Shown one piece after another: positions 46,701 to 58,700 of a stretch of DNA of 64,000 bases. The DNA is taken from the NCBI GenBank assembly GCA_013407085.1, contig JACCGJ010000590.1, positions 116,381-180,380 of the forward strand, written 5' to 3'. A model generated the notes under the pieces. It saw only the letters and a list, made by a program, of their open reading frames with translations. It was not told the origin of the DNA and made no database searches. The DNA is from Atriophallophorus winterbourni (taxonomy: Eukaryota > Platyhelminthes > Trematoda > Plagiorchiida > Microphallidae). Numbering within the stretch: position 1 is the first letter of the stretch; each line of letters opens with the position of its first letter. A program made the position numbers and the translations under genes.

Positions 46701-49700
46701 TCTCTCCCATTGGGCGACGAGAGGTAGGAATTCACAGCGGTCTTTTTACTCTTCGTGATATGGCTCAAAATCTTGTTTGGTGACGGTCATGTTGCAGACA
46801 TCTTGCAGTTTTTTGATAAATCTTGAAAGTGGTCAAGTGGTGTAGCGAGGAAAGCTTGTTATGATGCGCGAACAGTGAGAGCTGCAAGAAAGCTGTCGTG
46901 CTGCTTTCGTTCTACTCGTCGGTACCAATTGATTTAATGTTTGCTTGCTGCAGGCACTTCACTCAAGTGTGTCTGCGCTTCATCTTCTGCAGGTTCATTG
47001 GACTTTTATATTCCACCCTTTCCCATCTTTTAGGACGTAGTTGTGTGGTATTTAAGTACTCGGTACTTGATTGGCCAGAGGTAGTGAGCTGCATGCTGAA
47101 ATACGCTGTAGTCTCACTACCATTTCCATTTCCCCCTCTGTTTAGGCCCGGGCAACCTGACAGTATCTTAGCCCACGTGCAGTCTCTGACTGTGCGGCAC
47201 TTGGCCTGGATCAGGCTTGTGCTTTCATACCATACTCGGTAATTGCTAACGGTGTAATGCATTCCCGATAATGGCAATGAATACACCGAGGAGCTGACTG
47301 CTCATTGGTTATTTAGCTGCCGCGTTCCGCAGTCTCAAAAAGGTAAGGGGTTCTAATTTTATAGGAAAAATGTAGGTGCGGTAACAGAACACTGTACTCC
47401 GCTATGAAGCCAACGTTACAGCGTCGGGCATGGTAGAATATGCGATCGGATATAATGTAAAGACAAAAGAGGGTATATGCGGCACAGCAGAGTTATGTGC
47501 GTAGGAGGAACCTAACAATGCACACTATGTCCATTGATTTCTGTCCGATGCTGCGAAAAACAAACATCACAAGGACGGGATCGTGTAGCAGACCAGTGTT
47601 TCTACACATTTATTAGTGTACACTTCTATTTACTCCATCTTTCTCTAACATGTGATTCAAAAGTCTGTCTGACCTTCGTCGCCCGGCCAGTGACATCGAC
47701 CAGTTCAAAAAATCAGATGACACGACATATGTGACGAAGTGGATACTAAGATCAAAGAACAAGAGAATATCGGAGGCAAGAACATCAACAGGCAGTGAAC
47801 CACAGTACTGTCCTTTTCTCTATTCCATTTCTCCTTTTTCTTCGAACTTGATTGTACTGCATAACGCCGTCACTCCAGAAAAGATAAGATTTGGAATACG
47901 AGGGTTGTTCTGTGAGCCAAGACGAGGGGGTTCAAAAGACAAAGACGTCGTTAGAACGCAGTAGTCTGAAAACACCACCCAACCAAAATCGCAGGACAAG
48001 TATATAGCACGTCCTTGGAGGCCGACAATCAGAGCACAATAAACCAGAAAATAGACCCTAAATACAAACAGACTGTGGCATGCAAGTGCGGCTTGTTGTA
48101 CAGGGCGCCATTTGAACAGATGGGGGAGACTACTTAGCCGAGACGAACAAGCGTTGAGGAGCTTTGATCACATTGAGGGCTATAGCGTGTTCGATTCTTA
48201 GATAGTTTTTATCAATTGTAATTTTCCAGAAAACTTTTCATGGGAAACACAGGCAAGCTGAAACAACGGAAAAGATGTTGGTGGAAATGGCTCATCTACC
48301 GTGAATATACACACTGAGTACTGTGCATCGCATAATGATACGGCGTGAATCGACAGTAGCAATCTCTCCTGCAAATTTCGAAGTGATATTTAGCAGCAAA
48401 CAGTTCGAAACTGACACTGTGTCTCGGAAGCGAGTTCGTTACTTCCACACCAATTCAGGCGCCGTGTAACACCAGTTTGTCTTCACTGCCAGACTGAGTT
48501 TGCTCGAGGCACGAAAGTTCAGATGGGTTGACTTGGGAGCTGTTATGCCCAATATCCAGTGCGATGTTATTCACGAAGCTTGTACGAAGAAATGTAAATT
48601 GCGGCCATCGTTCAAGCTGACAGTGACGATGACGTTTCTGGTGTCAATGCGGATATAAGGAATCGGATGTTCATGCGACAACGGGAAATGAGGTGTGGCG
48701 ACGGTAGTTTGAGTAGCTAAAGCATCGATTTGATGAAACATCCTGATGGATATTCACAGCAAGAAACAGGAAACCCATTTATCAGGAAAAACTTGTTTCG
48801 TACAGAAATTTCAAAGAAATTAACAGAGCGGTGTCGCTCGCCGACTGCAGAGTCGAGGAAAGCACATGACTGTGAGTTGGTTGTGATTTTAAATTGCTGT
48901 TGTCTATCTGTGTAAGTCCGTGAGAACTTGGTCGTGTCGGAAATAATGACTGTAAGTAACAATGATCGTTGGACATATTTTGTATTGTATGCATGGCAAT
49001 CCGGATGTGATAAGTGGTATCTAGCTACGACTGTGATGATGTCAAGCGCAGGGAGACAAATGCAAGGAACTTACACCAAGATAACATGCCATGCGGCAGA
49101 AAGATCACCAAAGATCTTGTCAAAGAATCCTGTCACTCGGAGTATAAAGCTGGAAGTAAAAAAACGTGAGTATCAGTGAGACCACTGGCTCAAAAATACT
49201 TATGCAATAGTTCCGTTGAGAAAATGCAACATCCAGTGCTATGAGTAAGTGTATATATCGCTTATGAGTCTACATGAAAGGTGGTTGAACGCGATGATTC
49301 AGACATGATAATATGGGTGATGAGGTCATGGAAGATGTGTGCTTGTTTATCCATAAACGTGTACGAGTGGGGATAGATGATGTCCAACAAGGGTATTTGA
49401 GTGATTTTAGTCGTACAGAAACACATAAGGAGCAGTGATGATGGATTTGCAAATCGATAAAACGATTAACGTGTGGTAAACATTCGCGAGAGCCCAGACG
49501 GACGGTACCGTAATCCGGAAACCACCTAGTTTTTGTTGGCCTCCTTCGGTCGATGTCGACTATGGGTATACATCGAAATCGCATGAAGGTTTCAGGCTCC
49601 GCAGCGTTTGAACTGACGAAACAATCCGATTTGGGAGTGACAGTCTCCCTCGAAGCGCTTACAGCGATATACCGTACTCGGTCAATCGGAGTGAGTTGCA

Positions 49701-52700
49701 CGCCGTGATCTATGATTAGCAGCCGAGAGGAGTATATGCTCCTCCCCGGCTTGCAGACGACGCTTTACACAATGCCTCCAAAGTGAGCAGTCAAGAACGA
49801 GTTCTTCCCGACTCGTAGGGTCAATGCCACGAGCATTCATATCTCGGTTGCAAACATCTTTGTACTGATTTCAACTCACAATAGAGTTGATATTTTGCAA
49901 TACGACCATTTCCCATTCTGAAATCACCACTCATAATGAAAGGCAAAAGCGGAGACTTACTCGCGACCACCAACCACCGACTGTGTTTCAACCGGTTTGC
50001 TTTCGTCATCCTCCAACATAATTTCTTGACCCGTTGAAGTTTTAAACGCCACGATTGACTTGTTCAATGTGGATTGAGTGAGTTGAGCAGGAAGACATCT
50101 TCCGAAAACTAAGAAACGATAAAAGTAACAGTTGTTCTGACGAACATTATGACGCAGAACAACGTGCTATGTAGCGAGTAGAGATTTTTAATGTTTTTAA
50201 GCAATAATCGACTGGGCAACCTGATACGGTGACCTAGATAAAAGCTTCTGTTAAAGCTTTATTACATTCAACCGATGATAAATTCCAAGTCTTCTGTTGT
50301 TGGTCTATCACACACGCACACACAGAGTATTCGAATAATCCCAATGGATACATCCAACGTAATTTTAAGATGTCAAGTGTTGCACCCTTCCTTATTGGCT
50401 TGTAGGCATTTTGAAACAGTGTATAATAGGTGTATAATAGTCCTGTGCATGATATGTAAGTTACACAATACATCCTGGGGGTTTGCTAGTTTCCAAACTT
50501 TGGTTGGTTGTAATTGGAATGTTGAAAAGTGAAAGCTAACTTGGATTGAATGAGCCAGCGCGCTTTCCGACACTCGTGGTAGAAGCAGCAGCAGTAGTAT
50601 TGATGCTTATGAGAATGAACAGACTTGGGTGATGCCCCTATTCAGTTCGTAGGATCTAGCAATTTGCTGCTTTAGTTATTCGACTCGTACTGCTTTAGGA
50701 AGGTCCTCGTTAAAGATAGTACGGAAGGGTGAGCAGCACCTAGCATCATTTATTTCCAGTACGAAGAATCCTTTATCTAAATAAACCAAACCTTGATTTT
50801 CATACCTCCGAACTATTTAAGCTTGCTTGATTAAGAATACGGCTCTGGTGTGTTACAATGTTGAGAATAGGAAGACAAATTCTATAAGCGCGTATCACGC
50901 ATTGATCACGGACACATCATTAGCTGAACACGTGTTGGACACTGACAACAGTGTGGACCTTGACAATGTAGATGTACTGTGGCGTAGCATTAAGCTTTGT
51001 ATTGAACGTTTGCATGCGAAGGCAGTTGAAATCGCTACGGCTGATGCACACGCGGTTAGCCAGATAGACGGGGTTGAAATCTCAACAATATGACACTCGG
51101 CCCTGTGACGGACGGTTGGAATTCCGTATAACTCTTAATTCATTTTATGACCTAGTTATTTTTATGCATATTTGTCACACGTTTAGCCGAGCACCTGTGA
51201 AGCACAGTGCCAATTGAGCTTGACCGATTTCGCGCTGCGCCTGGCAAATAGGCTGATTGGTCCCGTCTTTGTCTACATGACTTGACACCACTAGGATTTC
51301 AATAGGCTGTTTAGTGATACGACCTATTACAGGTGGTCAACAGTCACGTTCACCTTGCTGACTAATGACCTTGGTCTGACGAAGCTTCTGTGTCAGAAGT
51401 GAAACGTTACCCTGAAACGGATCCTGATCGAGTGCAAGCAGCACGAAACCGGTCGTGGGGTGTGTGATTGAAGTGCGTGCAATTCAGTATTTTCGTTACC
51501 CAAAACTGTTTTAACCGATTGCTTTCAAATTTATTTTCATGACAGAAGGAGAAACCGATCGCTTTATTCATTTTCAGCAATTAAATTAATGTCACCACAA
51601 AATTAAGAATGATAAAATCAGAGTGATTACGTGTTCATGATGTCTAGGCGTGGTTAGCATTAGGCAGGAGAAGACTTGAATAACTAGCCTGCATCTCGTA
51701 GTGGTAGGACGTTTTCATATCTAAATTTCACTGGATCTGACCTCATAAGATATGGGTACGTATCGTTCCGGTTCAGTAGTATGTACCTACTGCAAGTGTT
51801 CAATTGATATATATGAGACCTAGTGGCTGGGCAATAAAAGGTGGTTTGATGCATATCACTGCAAACTGTAGGGAACCTGTTGTGTTTATGTTGATCTGCC
51901 TGCTCACAAAACCTGTCTGAATTCATGTAGATGTAAGCACCTTAATCGTCTATAGAATCATCTGCATTATAAGCGTACCATCTTCCTGACAAACCCAGGA
52001 AGCATTCTATTTTGTTTGTGTCGCATTTACGCTTCTGTCATGGCGATCGATAGATCGCTTTCAGTGAGAATGACGGTAAGGAATCCAGAGAAACAGCCTT
52101 CAAACTTACCGGATTTAGACTTGAACACGTAGGGTGCACATTTTTGCGAAGTCACAAGTGTTTCTACGCTCTGAAAACAAACGGAAAGTCAAGGCGAGGC
52201 GAGAGCGAGAACAAAACTATGGAATTCGAGTGTGGTATCGTAGCGATGAGCTCTCAGTTGATCTTATAGAAATAGAGAATACAAAATAATTATCGTGAGC
52301 GAGATGAAAAATTACACCAAATTTACAAATGGTACCAACTAGTTGTGCAGATCGTATGCGCACCGATGCTCTCCGAAATAAGTTGTTTGGTGGTAATGTC
52401 GATATAGAGAAGCAGATCAACCTGCATAGGTTACGCTGGTTGGGTCACGTTTTACGGATGCCGGACCATCGACTTCCGAAACAGATTCATTTTGCGATGC
52501 CACATCCTGATTGGCGTAAATCTCGGGGTGGCCAAACAGTCACATGGCATAGGCAGCTAAAAATTCCTACTAGTAACCTTTCCAAAGTAGGCGCAGCGCG
52601 TCTTCCAGACTGGTGTCCCCGCGATCATATATCGCAATGGTTAGTTACGCTTCAGGATATGTTCCGAAACCGTGTTCAATGGCGGTCTTGCACCTAGCAT

Positions 52701-55700
52701 CTTTTTCGAGTGTTTGTTTAAACTTGTATGTTGTCAAGCGGAGTGACGAGAAAAGCTTGTTATGATGCATGACAGTGAAAGCCGCAAGGAAGCTGCCATG
52801 CTGATGTCGCTCTACTCATTCACGAAACTTGTTTGAATGTATGTTCCATTCGAGGTGTAGGTACCTCTTCCCAGTTTGTTTGTGCTTACTCTTCTATAGA
52901 AGCCGTAGCAATTTAAATCCCACCCTTCCCCATCTTTTAGGATTTTACTTCTTCATGGTTGTATGGCAGTTAAGCATTCGGTACGTGCTACCGGTGTAAT
53001 GCTGTCTTTGATGATGATGATGATGATTGTGCAGATGTATGGTATGGTATGAGAGCACAAGCCTGATCCAGGCAAAGTGCCGCACAGTCAGAGACTACAC
53101 GTGGGCGAATATACTGTCAGGTTGCCGAGGCCTAGACAGATATAGGGAAGAAAAAGAACAGGAAATGATAGTGAGACTCCAGCGTCGTTCAGCATGCAGC
53201 TCACTACCTCTGGCCAATCAATTTAGCACGGTGTTAGCCGCACAACACGATTGCACATCCGTGCAGATATGTATCATGATAAAAGTCTTGCGTAATGTTT
53301 AGGTTGAAATAATATTAGGGAAGAGAGAGAGTATTTGCAGTAGAACACGAAGATCACATAGTCCAGGGTTCTGTTATGACTATCTGGAAGTACAACGGTC
53401 TCCGGTTTAGAGAGCAAGCTTTCAATTTATATGATCTATCGATCTTCTTGAGTCGAATCTTTATCTATTTATGTAAGCACGTAAATGTGTGTGCTCGCCG
53501 AGCTTGCATAGCATGTTGGAAACGTTTCGTCACTGAATTAGATGATATCATCAACGTAAATCCTTGCAAAGCAAAATGGCATAGAAGTTGATGCATGTGT
53601 GTGTGTTTAGACACATATGCGTGTATGAATGAATGTCATGTACCTATAGGAGAGTGTAAAATTTTACTGTCAACAAAGAACACGCTGCAGGCGCATTGTC
53701 ATTATACTTGCTATGTTGCGTCCGGCAATAATCAATCAGCCGATGTGCAGTCTAGTCCAGTGCGCGAGCCTAAACCTTACGCGAGGTTTGTGATTTCATG
53801 AAACACACACACAGGGGCTTACACGCGTCTCGTTAAGCATTCCTTCAATCGCATTAGTCGGGAATACGCGATCCAGATTCAAAGAGCACAAACATCAAAA
53901 TCACAACCATTCACGTAACACACATTACTAGCGTACCAAGTCCGCGAAATCGGGATCCAAACCGTTCTTGCCATCAATACAAATCATCTGATCACGGCGT
54001 GGATTCGGTGATTTCCATGACCAATAATCTTCCGGGCATTTCTCGACACAAACCTAGACGGGAGAGAGACAGTGTTTAGTCGCGTGAAGCGTTTAACAGA
54101 GAGATCAAAAATCAACAGGAATATCAAACCTACTTGCGGAGTTGGACACCCGATAAATATGGACTGGTGAGCCGAGATGAAGCACTTGGTCAGATCGAAG
54201 AAATACAAATACCGTTTGCCTCTGGTGAATGAAAACATCGGTACGAATCGAATGAGATTATGAAATACCACACAACTGGTAGCAAGAAAGAAACATCGAG
54301 CAGTGACACTAAGTTTTAGTGATAAAATCAAATTTGAGCAAAACAATTTTGTTGTGCAGGGCGCAATTATCGTTTGGCATTCATGGGCTTTGTGAAAAGC
54401 AATCGATACCAACAAGAAACAAACGCTTGCGGTCCGGTAGTGCCCAGTCCAGCGACGTTGTTGGCTCGTATCTTCAGAAGAATTGCGTGTGACACATTGT
54501 GAAGCAAGTCAACCTCTGATGTGACGAACAGATTATCATGTATAGGTGAATGCTCCTTTGTGTGAGGAATTGTTAAAGTTGTTGCATACGCATTTGAAAA
54601 TACAAGTGTGTTATCGGGTAGATTGAAGCTAGACCGTATCACAAAGGTCCATACGGATTTAAATGAGGTAAATTAGGGTATGATAACAATAGAAGATTTG
54701 AAAACATAAATTTTCGAATGCATAGTATTAGGGCACATTAAAAATGATTTTGTTGGCCACGTCGGCCAATATGAAACATGGATATAGATAACAAGCACGT
54801 TTATCTCTCACACGCACACACCTGACCATCTATCCCACAAATTTCATGGCATAGTAGCAGTTCTCGGTCGATCGACACTATATGTACGCTGTCAGCGTGT
54901 TTCTTGTTCGACAATCAAAAGCATCATCCGCTATTCCCTACACTGAAGTTGACGCTTCACACTAAGGCTTCACAGTGAATGGTCAAGAGAAGTTCCTCTC
55001 AGATCGCCGTGTTAATTTATAGAGCTTCCATATCTCTTTCACAAACTCTAAGGGTGATGAACGAACGCATGTGAATAAACTTGAATGAATGTATGTGTTA
55101 TGTATAAGCAATTTACGCGGTCCTTCTTTTTAATAATAAACATGAAAAGAACCCGTCTTCAGTCAAAGGACTGTATCGCCTCGCAGCAGCACTGTTGAAA
55201 ACTTTCGAACGAACCAGTACATCATTTCATATACTATTGATCGAGTTATTGCGGATAACCTATCGCGAGACACCTAGGTTGATAAGCGGATCAGCACAGC
55301 GACTGCAATCTTGTCCAGTTTGAACTCTCATTTATGGGGAAACCGCAAGTTGACAGTGAAAACAAACAGGTAGGGTATACAGCGTGTGCTTAGTTATTGC
55401 TTTATTGTAGGCAGCGAAACCTGGACTGTCAACGCAAGAAACGAACGGAAGCTGAATGCTTTCCATCTACGAAGCATCCGTCGTATTTAGGATCGACAAA
55501 GTGACTAATGCTCAAGTGCTTTCAAAAGCTGGTCTACAGAGCATGTTCACCCTATTACGACACTGGCTGCGTCACGGATAGAGAATGAAAAATGGTCGTA
55601 CTCCAAAAGATCAACTTTCTGGTGAATTGAAATTACGAGGTCGATCACACTTGCGGTACCAAGACTTCCGTGGAAGAGCAGATGCGGCTCTCAGCTGCTG

Positions 55701-58700
55701 CAAGTGACGCCGGCCAGATATTGCTTATCACTGTGAGCGCTGCCGAGGAGATCACTCCTCCCGGATCGGATTGTTTCGTCCTTCTAAAATCTACGGGTAA
55801 TCAAGCACTTGTGATGTACACCCATGGTCGACATCGACACCAACAAGGCAGATGGAGACGTAAGTAATATATAAAAAAACATACGGAACTGCTTGACCAC
55901 AAAGCTTTCCATTTGAATCCGTTGGATAAATAACTTTTCGAAAATCCCCAACAGCGAAACCTGAAATCAAACAGTGAAATCTGACAAGGTGGCAAATGGT
56001 GGTAACCTTTCTTTCATCAAACAAAAGTGACCATACAAATCCATAGATTCTAATTACGAGAGGTACACATGGATTTCAAAGTGTTGAACAATGAAATCGT
56101 CCTCTCCTTGTCAATAGCATCAAGTAGGACCGAAGAAAGTGGAAACTTCACAACATAACCGCAATGGCATGAACCAGAAATCAATCACAGCGAAATGTGC
56201 ACGTAGATACGGCGGATTTTAACTTGGAATGTGGTCAGCTCTGATTTGTTGTTGATTTCAAAACCAGAAATGATTGTTTACTTTTCAGCAGTCTTAACCA
56301 GAGTTTGAGCTTGAAACGGAAAACAATGTTGAGAAACAGCAAAAGGAAATCGAACAATAGACAATCAATTTAACCCTTCTGTGAAGAGATCACCGAATGT
56401 ATTTACAATTGTGGTGACTGATCAGCTGTCAACTAATATCACACTGTTATGCAGCGATATGCGAAGTCCACGGAATTTCAAAGCTGGAAGTAACAGCAGC
56501 ACAACCAGAACAAGGTAAATCAGACCTTGCCATCATCGTCATCATCATGAAGAGCATTACATCGGTAGCAAGTGCTTAACTGCCATAAAAATCTTAAAAC
56601 GATAGGGAAGGATGAGAACTAAAGAGCTACTGTACGTATAGATGATCAGGCAGTACATTGGGTGCCTACACATCGAATCAAACATGCATTCAAACAAGTG
56701 TTGCGAACGATTGGATCGATATCAGCATGACAGCTTTCTTGCGGCTTTCACCGTTCTCACCACTTCACTTGACAACAAACAAGATTGATCAAACGCTTCT
56801 AGAAGATGTCTACAACAATACCGTCGCTGAACACTTTTCCCAACTCAATGATCGATGCTTACTTTTGTCAGCAAATGCTGGTTGTTGGTTTAATTGCTGA
56901 GAATTTGTGTACACGAATAAAGTCATTTTCGTCCTCGTGTTGTTGTTGTTGTGTGAAGGCCCAACATAGAAACGTGGACCGAAAAGTATTCTCATTATTT
57001 TAATCATTATCATCCACACAAATAACGGTTATGTTAACACTATCAATTTTATTCATACAAAGGATAGGTTAAACATTATAATTCCTGTTTTTCTCAGATT
57101 ACAATCATCTCAGAAACACGTAAAATTCAAAAATAATAAACTGAAAAGAAAGGTTGAAATGGCATGAAACCGGTATTACTTACTCCATAAGGAAAGTAAG
57201 ATGAACGCGAGCACAAAGACGATGAACAGAATGTAACAGGGAAGGTCCGTACAGGATCTAATGTGAGATAAAAGGGGAAGCCATTTACAGACACGGTTCA
57301 ATGGAAAAAGCGTATACAGGTATCTGGTGAGCGTTTGTTTTGATAGAAGTGCTGAGGTTAGCGAAGCATTTGATGAGCTGTGTTTTTGGCGAGAATTATA
57401 GAGAAAAAAGCGAATAAAATGGAAGAAACAGAATGCAACCCCCAAAACCGATTGATACGAAAAATATGTGAAAAAATATTGCGCGCAGGGCCTGAATGCG
57501 TGATCTGCGGGTTTACCTGGAAGCAAAGCTGTGAAATCGGAATACAAAGAATAAGACGAATGCAATCATTAACCCGAAAATGGTGCAAGCACTGCTATCA
57601 GAAAGTTTAACTAGAAATGCGTAATTATGGCAAGCTACCATGATCCCAAACAATCTTATGCGAGTGTATGGATGGTGTCCTCAACGTTCCCATTAGGACT
57701 AGTGTCCGGCAAGGGTGTCCTTTGTCCCCTGTGCTATTCAACTTCGCGATCGATTGGACAATGAAGCAGGCGCTTTCAGATTACGCCGGTGTGATACTGA
57801 GTCCGAGCGTTTCGATTGCCGATTTGGAGTACGCCGACGACATCGTAATCTTGGGGGATGACCCTGAAACGCTTCAGACGACCCTGGAACGCTTCAGCTC
57901 ATTTGCTTCTATGCTGTGGCTACGAATCAACACGCGCAAAACTAAGTATTTTACCACCGCCACTGGACCTCATCTGCCTCTCAAGATTGGTGGCGAGAAC
58001 TTGGAGATGGTGAACACTTTTCGTTACCTTGGTTCGTGCGTGCTACCGTCAGGCCAAGCCAGGGATGAGATACCGACCCGTGTACAAGCTGCGCGCACGG
58101 CGTTTTCGCGACTACGTTAGGTTCTATTTAGCCGTAGAGAAATCAGCCGACGTACAAAGCTGCGCGTCTACAGAGCGGCGATTCGCCCAGTTCTACTTAT
58201 GGATGCGAGACGTGGCCTGTGCGGGTGGAGGATATGCGGAAACTAGAGGTTTTCGACCACTGGTGTCTCCGACGCATCCTCAATGTTCGATGGGATGAGC
58301 GAGTAACGAATGACGAGGTTCGCCACCGTTGTTTTGATATCCCTCGCCTGAGTTCGATATTGCGACAACACCGACTGAGATGGTTTGGCCGCATCCTGAG
58401 ACGCTCGGACACTGAACTAACCAGGGTGACACGATCGCCGACACCCTGCGCAGAATGGCGTTGTCGTCGCGGAGGACAAGTGAAGAATTGGCTCGCCACC
58501 GTGAGATCGGATGTGAAGCTGCTTGGTCTACGATCGGTTTACGGATGGCGCACGTGGGACCGGACCTGGCTTAAAATTTGCGCGAATCTCGCTTATAACC
58601 GCCGAGCATGTGTGGCTGCAATCCGTGACGTCAACGAAGCCGACTCATCCTCCAGGAGGAGATAGTCGCACAGAAGTAAAGTAAAGTAAGTGTATGGTGA

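Noticed and set aside
49270..49701. 143-codon - strand frame
   Set aside because: Partly the zinc-finger tail of the reverse-oriented LINE fragment, the rest random.
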